A stretch of DNA of 44,529 nt from Pseudomonadota bacterium (GTDB lineage: Bacteria > Myxococcota_A > Polyangia > Polyangiales > Polyangiaceae). Positions 16,428 through 23,863 of the stretch are shown piece by piece. The DNA lies in assembly GCA_023432025.1 (NCBI GenBank), contig JAEYVE010000007.1:1-44529 (forward strand), read 5' to 3'. The notes under the pieces are model-generated. The model was not told the origin of the DNA. It saw nothing but the letters and a program-made list of their open reading frames with translations, and ran no database searches. A program made the translations under genes and the position numbers. Every line of letters starts with the position of its first letter. Position 1 is the stretch's first letter.

Positions 16428-17777
16428 ATGAAGGGCTCGGTCGCCGCGCTCGCGCTCGCTCTGTCGGCGCTCCTCGCTTGCGAGGAGCGCTCGCGTGAAG
16501 GCACGGGTCCGGTCGGCAGCGAGCAGAGCCCCAACGCGAGCATCTTGCCGGCGCCGCTCGCGCCGGGGCGCGAGGCGCGCACGGACGCGCGACCCGGCAG
16601 CTCTGCCAGCCCGACGCCCACACTCCCGCCGCGGCCGTTTCCGAACGACCGCGAGCTGCCGAACGAAGCGAGCCTCGAGCGCGACGTCGGCGGCGTCGAG
16701 CTGCGCGCCGAGTTCGTGTGGCCGGGCGTGGAAACGCGTGAGGTGACTCTGCCGAGCAAGCCAGACGCCGCGCCGCCTCGTCTCGATTCGAGAGCGGACG
16801 CCGGAAAGAGCCCGGAAATCAAGACGCTCTTCACGCAACCGACCCTGCGCATCCGTCTGACGACGAACGGTCGCATGTTCGCGGAGCTTTCGTCGCCGAG
16901 CTTCACGCTGCCGGCGGGAACGCAGCTCATGGCGCGCCTCGATCGCTTCGGCCACGTCGTGGTGTGGCCGGACGGGCGCAGCTACCGGGTCGCGCCGCGC
17001 GGCTCGTTGCGCGCGCTGCTCCAGGAGCGGCGCGTGGACGTAGCGCCGCTCCTCGACGGAGAAATCGTACCGGGCGGCGCCGGCAAACGCTTCGATCTGA
17101 CGACGTTGCGGCACACCGTTCAAAGCCCGCTGGGCGAGGTCGTGATGGAGTCCGCGGTCGACGCGACGCTGGGCGGGTCCGGCGTGCTCGTGTGCCGGCT
17201 CTTGCTCGAGCTCTTGCGACTCGATCCTGGTGTTGATCTGTGTCCAAGCGGGGAGTTGCCGGTCGAAGCCACGTTCCGCTGGGTAAACGGCGGCGAGCTC
17301 GCGTTTCGAGTGACTTCACTCCGACGGGTGGCCAGCTTTGCAACGTTGGGATCCGACGCTCTCTCCATCCCGCCAGCCATGCCCATCTTCAAACCGGGTG
17401 AGCTCCCGCCGGAAACGTCGGCGCTCCTGTGGTCGGAAGCCGAGGAGCGCCAGCTCCTCGGGGCGCGGAGTCCACGTGAAGCGGAGCTCACGCTCGACAA
17501 TCCGTCGGAAGTGCCCGTTTTCGTCGTGGCCGACCGCACACCGGTGGCGCGGGTCGCTCAGCGCTCTTCCACCGTGTTTCGCGCCGCACAACGCAGCCAC
17601 ATCGTGTTTCACCGTGATTTTCTCGGTGAACGAGTGTCGACCTCACAAAGCCTCGAGCTCCCCGCCAAGCTGGTGCTCGGCGTCTCCGACATTCCGGCCG
17701 CAGAAGGAACGACGGAAACCAGCGCGCCCGCCGCCAAAACCGCCGACACCGCCGCCGAACCGCGACCAGCCCGGTGA
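16428..17777 (+). CDS. Lipoprotein of unknown function
   Basis: This 449-aa protein has a clear lipoprotein signal (MKGSVAALALALSALLAC, Cys18), a Pro/Ser/Ala-rich linker to about residue 75, and a beta-rich body. I recognise no domain. Visible features are a strand-rich block around VVVWPDGRSYRVAPRGSL, a Cys pair near 'VCRLL' and 'VDLCPSG', and an Ala/Thr/Glu-rich C-terminal tail (EGTTETSAPAAKTADTAAE). The frame is open from a GTG at 16359 that overlaps the rimI stop. The ATG at 16428 is preferred because it begins directly with the signal peptide. Codon use looks like its neighbours. It is 69 nt downstream of rimI and could be the last gene of that operon. Confidence 0.75.
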   Translation: MKGSVAALALALSALLACEERSREGTGPVGSEQSPNASILPAPLAPGREARTDARPGSSASPTPTLPPRPFPNDRELPNEASLERDVGGVELRAEFVWPGVETREVTLPSKPDAAPPRLDSRADAGKSPEIKTLFTQPTLRIRLTTNGRMFAELSSPSFTLPAGTQLMARLDRFGHVVVWPDGRSYRVAPRGSLRALLQERRVDVAPLLDGEIVPGGAGKRFDLTTLRHTVQSPLGEVVMESAVDATLGGSGVLVCRLLLELLRLDPGVDLCPSGELPVEATFRWVNGGELAFRVTSLRRVASFATLGSDALSIPPAMPIFKPGELPPETSALLWSEAEERQLLGARSPREAELTLDNPSEVPVFVVADRTPVARVAQRSSTVFRAAQRSHIVFHRDFLGERVSTSQSLELPAKLVLGVSDIPAAEGTTETSAPAAKTADTAAEPRPAR

Positions 17778-17888
17778 TCTGCGCCGCGAAGAGCGCAACG
17801 CTCCCTTGTGCGCGCGAGTTTCGGTGGAACGGCGCGCTCGACGCCCAGCAGAGTGGAACAGCGGAGTGAAACGCCGCGCCCCCGCGCT

Positions 17889-18557
17889 TTACGCCAGGCC
17901 GAGCGGCTTCAGCTCGGCGTCGTAATCTTCGGGGCCGTACTCGACCTCCGCGTAGCCGCGGCGCTCGGCCTCGCCGTGGAGCGTATCCACCACGATTTCG
18001 AGCACCTCGAGCCGCGTGCAAAGCGTAAAGTACTCGGTTTCGTCCACCGGCGGCACCATCGCCAAGCGCGCGCTCAGTAGCTCGCGATCTTCGGGAGCCA
18101 CGCGCAGCGCAGAGCGCGGTCCGTCGTGCTCCTCGCCACCCACCACCACGTCGAAACCCACGCCGATGGGGTTGATGGCGACGAAGGCCGCCACGCCGCA
18201 CACCTGCCAGTCGTGATAGTTCGGCGAAGGAAGCCGCCAGAACCCGTGCAGCGAGCGCCGCACCACCTCACCAAAGTACGCTCCGACGGCCTGAGCGACG
18301 AGCGGCAGCACCTCCGGGCGCCCCTCCAGAGTGCCACGAACTTCCCGAGCGTAGTGGTCGACCAAGGAGAGCGTTTCCGGCTCGTAATCGAGCTCGATGC
18401 CCACGGAGCGTTTCACGTACTCCACGCAGGCTCGGCAAAGCTCCACGATGGGCTCCGGAACACCCTCGAAACCCGGCGGCGTCACGTCCTCGAGCGCCTC
18501 GGCGACTTCGTGGGGCAAGAGCTCGTCGGTGTCGAAATCGTCGTCGTGATCGCTCAC
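17889..18557 (-). CDS. Conserved-looking hypothetical acidic protein
   Basis: This 222-aa cytoplasmic protein has a strikingly acidic N-terminus (SDHDDDFDTDELLPHEVAEA) and no signal or membrane segment. The central part (VDHYAREVRGTLEGRPEVLPLVAQAVGAY by composition) looks helical. It is followed by GFWRLPSPNYHDWQVCGVAAF, INPIGVGFDVV and a C-terminal Asp/Glu-rich stretch (EYGPEDYDAELKPLGLA). I do not recognise a family. The aromatic, orderly composition and full-length open frame argue for a real gene. The start is GTG at 18557 without a strong ribosome-binding site. It is convergent with the preceding lipoprotein gene (111 bp apart) and divergent from the metallophosphoesterase at 18838. Confidence 0.75.
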   Translation of the reverse strand: MSDHDDDFDTDELLPHEVAEALEDVTPPGFEGVPEPIVELCRACVEYVKRSVGIELDYEPETLSLVDHYAREVRGTLEGRPEVLPLVAQAVGAYFGEVVRRSLHGFWRLPSPNYHDWQVCGVAAFVAINPIGVGFDVVVGGEEHDGPRSALRVAPEDRELLSARLAMVPPVDETEYFTLCTRLEVLEIVVDTLHGEAERRGYAEVEYGPEDYDAELKPLGLA

Positions 18558-18837
18558 GCGAGGTGATTACCACCGTCGCGGGCACTCTGCATGCCACTTG
18601 AACGACCTGAGCCGGCCCAACGTGGTGGAGGGCCGCCCAGAAATGAACGCGTCGCCCCGCCTCCCGCTCTCGGGCCTTGGCCACCCAAAAAAACGCCTTG
18701 CAGGCGAGCGATGACCGGCAAACCCTAGCCTCAGGGGAAACTGCCTCACCGCAAAGGCCACCAAGAACGAGCTAGGTGACGAGACCTGGGCTTGCCCTTT
18801 GGTGCGCGGGACCCTGATACTCTCCCCCTCCCAGCCG

Positions 18838-19575
18838 ATGCGCATCGCGGTCCTCAGCGACATTCACGCCAACTACGAAGCCTTGAGCGCGGTGCTCGAG
18901 GTGCTCGAGCATTCGTCCGTGGATGCGTACTACTGCCTGGGAGACACCGTAGGTTACGGCGGCTCCCCCAACGAGTGTTCCGACATCATCAGGAAACTCG
19001 CCAAGGCCACCATCCTCGGCAACCACGACGCCGCCGTGGCCGGACGGATGGACTACTCGTACTACTACGAGGCCGCACGCCACGCGCTCGACACGCACGC
19101 CCAAATGCTCTCTCCGGAGAACATGGAGTGGCTGCGGGGCCTGCCTTACAAGGTCACGCTGGACGAGCTCAACGTGCACCTGTGTCACGGCTCGCCGGTG
19201 CGCCTCGAGGAGTTCGAGTACATCTTCGCGCCGGAGCAGGCGCGCGAGTGTCTGCCCATTTTCGGCGAGCTCGGCCACATCACGCTCATTGGTCACTCAC
19301 ACCTGTGCAAGGTGTTCGCGCTGACGCCCACCACGGTGGAGGAGCTCCCCCCGGTGGACTTCACGCTGGAGTCCGACCGCAAGTACATCGTGAGCATCGG
19401 CTCGGTGGGGCAGCCGCGGGACTACGACAACCGCGCCAGCTTCGTCATTTACGACTCCGAGGTGCGCCGCTTCGAGTTCAAGCGCGTCGAGTACGACATC
19501 GAAACCGCCGCGGACAAAGTGCTTCGCGCGCGCCTCGAGCGCAACTTCGCGCACCGTCTCTTCATCGGCGTCTGA
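18838..19575 (+). CDS. Cytoplasmic metallophosphoesterase (YfcE/MJ0936-like)
   Basis: This 245-aa calcineurin-like phosphoesterase has no signal peptide. The dimetal-site motifs are complete: SDIHANYEAL (Asp8, His10), CLGDTVGYG (Asp36), LGNHD (Asn62, His63), LCHGSP (His117) and IGHSH (His153, His155), followed by a SIGSVGQPRD stretch common in this subfamily. Relatives hydrolyse phosphodiesters or diadenosine polyphosphates, but the substrate here is unknown. ATG 18838 is chosen since the conserved strand MRIAVLSDIH begins there. The stop codon lies inside a short tandem repeat (19562-19602). The gene stands alone. Confidence 0.9.
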   Translation: MRIAVLSDIHANYEALSAVLEVLEHSSVDAYYCLGDTVGYGGSPNECSDIIRKLAKATILGNHDAAVAGRMDYSYYYEAARHALDTHAQMLSPENMEWLRGLPYKVTLDELNVHLCHGSPVRLEEFEYIFAPEQARECLPIFGELGHITLIGHSHLCKVFALTPTTVEELPPVDFTLESDRKYIVSIGSVGQPRDYDNRASFVIYDSEVRRFEFKRVEYDIETAADKVLRARLERNFAHRLFIGV

Positions 19576-19602
19576 GCTCATCGGCGTCTGAGCTCATCGG
19601 CG
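19562..19602 (+). repeat. 16-bp tandem repeat spanning the stop codon
   Basis: TCATCGGCGTCTGAGC occurs at 19562-19577 and 19578-19593, and its first nine bases recur at 19594-19602. The first copy encodes the last residues (IGV) and stop of the metallophosphoesterase. The second copy repeats that stop in another frame. It is best explained by a recent slippage duplication. Confidence 0.85.
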
Positions 19603-19677
19603 TTGGGGCCCCCCGCTCGTCGGGCTCGGAGGCTGCCTACCGCGTTCCTTGGTGGGGGAAGGCGAGGTCCGTCGCCG

Positions 19678-19697
19678 CGCGGTGCTCCCGCACTACG
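19678..19697 (+). repeat. Hairpin element, GTGC-TCCC-GCAC family (copy 2)
   Basis: CGCGGTGCTCCCGCACTACG shares 18 of 20 bases with the copy at 4311. It lies about 100 bp after the metallophosphoesterase stop, in the gap where that gene converges on the rhomboid gene, and in the same orientation relative to its upstream plus-strand gene as copy 1. The core GTGC/GCAC stem is intact. The outer stem has one mismatch. Confidence 0.6.
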
Positions 19698-19782
19698 TCG
19701 CACGGGCGAGGGCCGCTCCTCCCCTCGCGCAGCTCCATGAGCGCTCGAAACCTCGTGGCGTCCGTCGTAAACGCTGGCGCGG

Positions 19783-20553
19783 TCACTTCCAGAAGGGGCC
19801 GCCACCGCGCTGGTCGTCGCGCCAGAAAACCCGCTCGCGACGCGCGGGGCGCGGCGGCGCTTGAAAGCTCGTCCAACGACCCGAGGGACGCGCGGTGCGT
19901 CCAACCAGCAGCGGCTTGATGCCCAAGAGGCCCACCACGAAGCCGCCGATGTGCGCGAAGAACGCGACGCCGCCGCCGCTTTGACCCAAGCTGCCCAGAC
20001 CGCCCACGACGTTGCCCACGAACCACTCGCCCACGACGAACCAAGCCGGCAGAGCCAAAAACGGACCCATCAGAAGCCAAAGAAACGGAATGGGGTTGAG
20101 CACGGCGACGGGCGCTCGCGGGTAGAGCACGAGGTAAGCGCCGAGCACGCCAGCGATGGCGCCCGACGCGCCCACCATGGGTACGTGGCTCCCGGGATCG
20201 ATGAAGTACTGCGTCGCGGCGGCGCCCAGGCCGCACGCCAAATAGAACAGCGCGTAACGCAGGTGACCGAGCGCGTCCTCGACGTTGTCCCCGAAGATGT
20301 ACAAAAACAGCATGTTCCAGCCCAGGTGACCGAAGTCCCCGTGCATGAACATGCTGGTGAGCACCGTAAACGCCTCGCCCGCCGGATCGAACGTGATGCG
20401 CGCCGGCACCAGGCCGTAGCCAGGAACGACCCACACGGCTCCGCTGAGCCCGAGCACGAGCTGACCGATGAACACCGCCACGTTCGCGCAGATGAGCACC
20501 CACGTGATGGCCGCGGCGCCGCGCTTGGGGTTGTTGTCGTAGAGCGGAATCAT
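19783..20553 (-). CDS. Rhomboid-family intramembrane serine protease
   Basis: This 256-aa polytopic membrane protein carries the rhomboid active site: HLGWN (His76, Asn80, oxyanion hole), the catalytic serine in GASG (Ser130) and the catalytic histidine in FFAHIGG (His201). A first membrane segment (AITWVLICANVAVFIGQLVL) precedes the L1 loop, which is followed by FTSMFMHGDF-type sequence (SMFMHGDFGH). It cleaves transmembrane substrates within the membrane, and its target is unknown. The C-terminal tail (about 215-256) is Arg/Pro/Trp-rich and cytoplasmic. The ATG start is at 20553. It is divergent from the lipoprotein/mlaE run, sharing a 218-bp upstream region. Confidence 0.94.
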   Translation of the reverse strand: MIPLYDNNPKRGAAAITWVLICANVAVFIGQLVLGLSGAVWVVPGYGLVPARITFDPAGEAFTVLTSMFMHGDFGHLGWNMLFLYIFGDNVEDALGHLRYALFYLACGLGAAATQYFIDPGSHVPMVGASGAIAGVLGAYLVLYPRAPVAVLNPIPFLWLLMGPFLALPAWFVVGEWFVGNVVGGLGSLGQSGGGVAFFAHIGGFVVGLLGIKPLLVGRTARPSGRWTSFQAPPRPARRERVFWRDDQRGGGPFWK

Positions 20554-20771
20554 GCGGGTGCGCCTGCGCCCACCTCGGGTGGAGCGTTCTTGGCTGTAGC
20601 GTGAATCGACGTCCGGAAAAACCTCGACCCCGTGAAGAACCGAACCCGCCGCAAAGCGCGTCGCGAGCGACGAGCCGTCGCACCTGCGGCGCGAGCGAGA
20701 TGCCGGCCGCGAGCTCGCTCGAGCGGCTCGGGCACTTCCGGCGAGCCGCGCGGCGCTCTAGTGTCGGGCCG

Positions 20772-21353
20772 ATGTCCTGGACCGATACGACGGGCGGGCT
20801 CGTGACGCCCGGGCTCCGCGTCCCCACGAACGTGCGCGCGTTGCCCTACGGGCTCGCGGTTTGTGCGCTCCTGGTGACGGCGCTCGGCGGCTGTGCCGGC
20901 GCCAAGTACGACGGCCAAATGTTCAAGAACGACGAAGTCGCCTTTCGCATCGGGCCGCCCCCGCCCAGCTGGCGTGCCATCGAAACGGACGAAGCGCTCA
21001 TCGCGTTCCGCGACGACTCCGGGCAGGCGACGGTCGCCGTCGGCGCGCGCTGCGGTCGAGACGGCGACGACGTGCCGCTGCGCGCGCTCACGCAGCACCT
21101 CTTTCTTCAGTTCACTGACCGCACGGAGGAGAGCGAGCGCACCTTCACGTTGGACGGACGCGAGGCGCTCGAGACCGATCTTTTCGCCAAGCTGGACGGC
21201 GTTCCCCAGCGCTACTCCGTGGTCGTGCTGAAAAAGGACGGCTGCGTCTACGACTTCGTCCGCATCGCGAACCCCGCCACCGGCGACGCCGGGCGCGCGG
21301 AGTTCCGGCGCTTCGTGGAGAGCTTCCGCACCGTCGGCGAGGGCGCAGAGTGA
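20772..21353 (+). CDS. Small lipoprotein coupled to mlaE
   Basis: This 193-aa protein has an unusually long N-region before the hydrophobic core and a lipobox ALGGC (Cys41). The mature part (about 150 aa) is a compact alpha/beta domain with FRIGPPPPSWRAIETDEALIAF, QATVAVGARC, a central Cys, and a closing helix (FRRFVESFRTVGE). That arrangement resembles small lipoproteins of the 'PsbP/LpqN-like' fold in outline, but this is only a resemblance. Its stop overlaps the mlaE-type start by 4 nt (GTGA), so it should act with that permease (inference). The frame is open upstream to 20601. ATG 20772 places the signal peptide sensibly, though an internal start nearer the hydrophobic core is possible. 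Confidence 0.75.
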   Translation: MSWTDTTGGLVTPGLRVPTNVRALPYGLAVCALLVTALGGCAGAKYDGQMFKNDEVAFRIGPPPPSWRAIETDEALIAFRDDSGQATVAVGARCGRDGDDVPLRALTQHLFLQFTDRTEESERTFTLDGREALETDLFAKLDGVPQRYSVVVLKKDGCVYDFVRIANPATGDAGRAEFRRFVESFRTVGEGAE

Positions 21354-22231
21354 CACCTCCCGGCGAGCCGCTCGATCGCCCCTCCTCGCCGCTCGGCAGC
21401 GATCCGACGTCGAGCGGAGGGCAGAAGAGCTTTCGTTCTCCGCCCGAGCCCACGTTCGTTTACCGGCACCTGGAACGCGCCAAGGCGCTCGTGGGGCACC
21501 TCGGCGCGGTCTCCGAAATGTTGGTGGGGTCGGTGCGCGCCGGGCTGCGGCGCCCGTTCGAGGGCAAGGCCATTTTGGCGCAGCTCGAGGCCGTGGGCGT
21601 AGCCTCCATCGGCATCGTCGTGGTCTCGTCCGTGTTCATCGGCATGGTCATGGCGGTGCAGTTCGCCTTCGGCCTGCGCAAGTTCGGCGGCATGGAGTAT
21701 ACGCCGCGCGTCATCGCCCTGAGCTTCGCGCGCGAGCTGGCGCCCACGCTCACGGCGATCATCGTCGGGGGTCGCATCGGCGCCGGCATGGCGGCCGAGG
21801 TGGGCTCCATGAGCGTGACCGAGCAAATCGACGCCGTGCGCGCGCTCGGCGCGGATCCGCTGAAAAAGCTGGTTTGGCCGCGCCTCGTCGCCACCACGCT
21901 CGTCATGCCCATGCTCGGCGGCATGGCGCTCGTGCTCGGTGTGGGCGGCGCCATGCTCATTTCGGACATCGAGTTCGACATTCCGTCGAGCTTCTTTTTC
22001 CAGAGCGCGCTGTCGTCCGTCACCATGATGGATTTCATGGCGGGGCTCATCAAAACCCCGTTTTTCGGCGCCATCATCGCGCTCGTGGGCTGCCATTTCG
22101 GCATGATCACGCGCGGCGGCACGGCCGGCGTGGGCAACGCCACCACGCGCACGGTGGTCGTCATTTCCATCGCCATCTTCATCGCGGATTTCTTCCTGAC
22201 CAAGCTCGTCATCTTGATCTGGCCGTCGTGA
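21350..22231 (+). CDS. mlaE: MlaE-family ABC transporter permease
   Basis: This 293-aa membrane protein belongs to the MlaE/TrgD family, the permease of ABC systems that move phospholipids or other hydrophobic molecules between inner and outer membrane. It has an extra hydrophilic N-terminus of about 40 residues (Pro/Ser-rich). Family stretches are SVFIGMVMAVQFAFGLRKFG, FARELAPTLTAIIVGGRIGAG, the highly conserved GSMSVTEQIDAVRALGADP, and FFGAIIALVGCHFGM with the 'GxxxxGGtaGVG' turn ITRGGTAGVGNATT. The start is GTG overlapping the lipoprotein stop. No MlaF-type ATPase or MlaD-type MCE protein is adjacent, so the partners are presumably elsewhere. Confidence 0.94.
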   Translation: MTPPGEPLDRPSSPLGSDPTSSGGQKSFRSPPEPTFVYRHLERAKALVGHLGAVSEMLVGSVRAGLRRPFEGKAILAQLEAVGVASIGIVVVSSVFIGMVMAVQFAFGLRKFGGMEYTPRVIALSFARELAPTLTAIIVGGRIGAGMAAEVGSMSVTEQIDAVRALGADPLKKLVWPRLVATTLVMPMLGGMALVLGVGGAMLISDIEFDIPSSFFFQSALSSVTMMDFMAGLIKTPFFGAIIALVGCHFGMITRGGTAGVGNATTRTVVVISIAIFIADFFLTKLVILIWPS

Positions 22232-22284
22232 CCGAGCTCCCCTTGCGGCAAGCAAACACAGGCCCCCATACTGAGCCGGGCGTC

Positions 22285-22887
22285 ATGGCAGTGGATCGAG
22301 ACGCGGCACGCGCTGCCATTCGGAGCTTCCTCGTGGCGCTCGGGCACGATCCCGCCAAGGAAAGCGAGCTCGGAGAAACGGCCGCGCGCGTCACGGACGC
22401 GTTCGCGGACGAGCTACTCTCGGGCTACGGCGTGGACGTGAAGAGCCTGCTTTCGCAAGGCTCCTCCCCCGCGACGCCGAGCGAAAGCGAAGATCCCGTG
22501 CTCCTCGACGAGCTGCGCGTCGTGACGGTTTGCCCGCACCACCTCTTGGTGGCCGAAGGCACCGCCACGGTGGCGTACGTGCCCGGCACGCGCGTCGTGG
22601 GCTTCGGCACCGTCGCGCGCCTGGTGGACGCGCACAGCCGGCGCCTCACGCTCCAAGAGTCCATCGCACCCGCCATCGCGGACTCGTTGATGGAGGACGC
22701 GGGCGCGCGCGGCGTCTGCGTGCGCCTCGTCCTGAATCACGCGTGTCTGCGCGCACGCGGGCCCGTGCAGTCCACGGCGCGCGCCGTTTCGGTGGTGGCG
22801 CGCGGCTGCTTGGAGGATCCGGCCCGCTGGGAGCCGCTCCTGCGCGCGGCCGGCGTGGACGTCACGCGTAGCGGGAGCATCACGTGA
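22285..22887 (+). CDS. folE: GTP cyclohydrolase I family protein, divergent active site
   Basis: This 200-aa protein belongs to the FolE family, which converts GTP to dihydroneopterin triphosphate, the first step of folate and biopterin synthesis. The zinc ligands are conserved: Cys83 and His86 in TVCPHHLL, and Cys154 in NHACLRARG. The Cys-to-Cys spacing (71) equals that of E. coli FolE (Cys110, Cys181). The catalytic His (85) and the guanine-binding Glu in LQESI (Glu125) are kept. Two positions differ from the E. coli pattern: CEHH is CPHH, and the GLSKINR phosphate-site stretch is GFGTVAR, losing the Lys. The enzyme may be a true but diverged FolE or a paralog with another role. ATG 22285 fits. 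The stop overlaps the next start (GTGA). Confidence 0.85.
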   Translation: MAVDRDAARAAIRSFLVALGHDPAKESELGETAARVTDAFADELLSGYGVDVKSLLSQGSSPATPSESEDPVLLDELRVVTVCPHHLLVAEGTATVAYVPGTRVVGFGTVARLVDAHSRRLTLQESIAPAIADSLMEDAGARGVCVRLVLNHACLRARGPVQSTARAVSVVARGCLEDPARWEPLLRAAGVDVTRSGSIT

Positions 22888-23567
22888 GCGTGGCGGTGGT
22901 CAGCGGCCCGAGTCGCGGCGTGGGGCGCGCCACCGCGCTCGCCCTCGCAGAACGCGGCCTCACGCTGGCGCTTTTGGGTCGCTCGTCGGCCGCCGCGAAG
23001 GAAACGGAAGAGCTCCTCTCGAGCCGCGGGGCGCGCTTTCGTCACTTCGAGTGCGACCTGCTCGACCCCGCGTCCATCACGGAAGCCACCACCGCCATTT
23101 CCGAAGAGCTGGGCGCGCCCAGCGTGGTCGTGAACAACGCGGGTATCGTCGAGCGCGCTCCGGTGGCGTCGCTGACGGACGAAAGCTGGCAGCGTCAGCT
23201 CGACGTCAACCTGACCGGTCCGTTTCGCGTCACGCGGGCCTTCTTGCCGGTCATGTTGGCGCGCGGAGCCGGGCGCATCCTCTTCGTCTCCAGCATTTCC
23301 GCCACGTCGGGGACGGCCGAGCAAGCCGCTTACAACGCGAGCAAGTGGGGCGTGTGTGGCCTGATGAAGTGCCTCGCCGAAGAGCTCTCGGACACCGGTC
23401 TCATGACGTGCGCGCTGCTCCCTGGAGCGGTGGATACGGACATGCTCGCTGGCAGCCGCTGGCCAGCGCGCATGTCGCCCGAAGACGTCGCCAAGACGCT
23501 CTGCTTCTACGCCCTCGACGCGAGCCTCGCGCACAACGGCGCGCTGGTCGAAATGTTCGGCACCTGA
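22884..23567 (+). CDS. Short-chain dehydrogenase/reductase (SDR)
   Basis: This 227-aa cytoplasmic oxidoreductase is of the classical SDR type. The cofactor motif is SGPSRGVGRA (in place of TGxxxGxG), followed by VVVNNAGI (NNAG), the catalytic Ser in FVSSIS and the YNASK Tyr/Lys pair. Gly/Arg-type residues at the second strand end (LLGRSS) favour NADP(H). The substrate is unknown. Translational coupling to folE (GTGA overlap) makes a pterin reductase role of the sepiapterin or pteridine-reductase kind conceivable, but sequence alone does not show this. A 3-ketoacyl-ACP reductase-like activity is equally possible. The GTG start is well placed. Confidence 0.88.
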   Translation: MSVAVVSGPSRGVGRATALALAERGLTLALLGRSSAAAKETEELLSSRGARFRHFECDLLDPASITEATTAISEELGAPSVVVNNAGIVERAPVASLTDESWQRQLDVNLTGPFRVTRAFLPVMLARGAGRILFVSSISATSGTAEQAAYNASKWGVCGLMKCLAEELSDTGLMTCALLPGAVDTDMLAGSRWPARMSPEDVAKTLCFYALDASLAHNGALVEMFGT

Positions 23568-23632
23568 GTGCGCGCTCGTGCGCCGCAAGCTCTCCGCGCC
23601 CCACGCTCTTCCAAGTCGCACAAAAAGGAGAA

Positions 23633-23711
23633 GGGCCCACCACACCCGCTCTCCTCTACCGTTGCTCCCTTCCGGGCCTGGCGGGGTTCGAGGTGCGCTG
23701 TTGGTGAGCCC
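23633..23711 (-). ncRNA. ffs: Signal recognition particle RNA (4.5S, small bacterial type)
   Basis: Reading the minus strand, the RNA runs from GGGCTCACCA (complement of 23702-23711) to TGGTGGGCCC (complement of 23633-23642). These two ends pair over all ten positions. Between them is the universally conserved SRP tip with GCCAGGCCCGGAAGGGAGCA (the CAGG, GGAA tetraloop and AGCA bulge that bind Ffh). Directly downstream the minus strand reads TTCTCCTTTTTG, a T-rich terminator tail. The ends are drawn at the closing helix, so the transcript may be a few nucleotides longer. It scaffolds Ffh for co-translational targeting of membrane proteins. It lies in the gap between the convergent SDR gene and the divergent coiled-coil gene. 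Confidence 0.93.
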
Positions 23712-23863
23712 ACAAGACGGCGTGTCTTTGGGTGAGGTACTCCACGAGGCGTAGCTTGTCCAGGGCCTGGCCGAAGCCCTCGCTCGAAGCTTCCAGAGGC
23801 TGCCGCGAGAGGGGGGCGTTGCTCCGCTGGGGAAGGAGCGGCACCCTCCCCGAGATCGGAGAA

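Noticed and set aside
23714..23830. Helix-like minus-strand peptide (ALDKLRLVEYLTQRHAVLW) just upstream of the SRP RNA
   Set aside because: It looks protein-like, but there is no suitable start. The frame upstream is low complexity and opposite the coiled-coil gene, and it runs into the SRP RNA.
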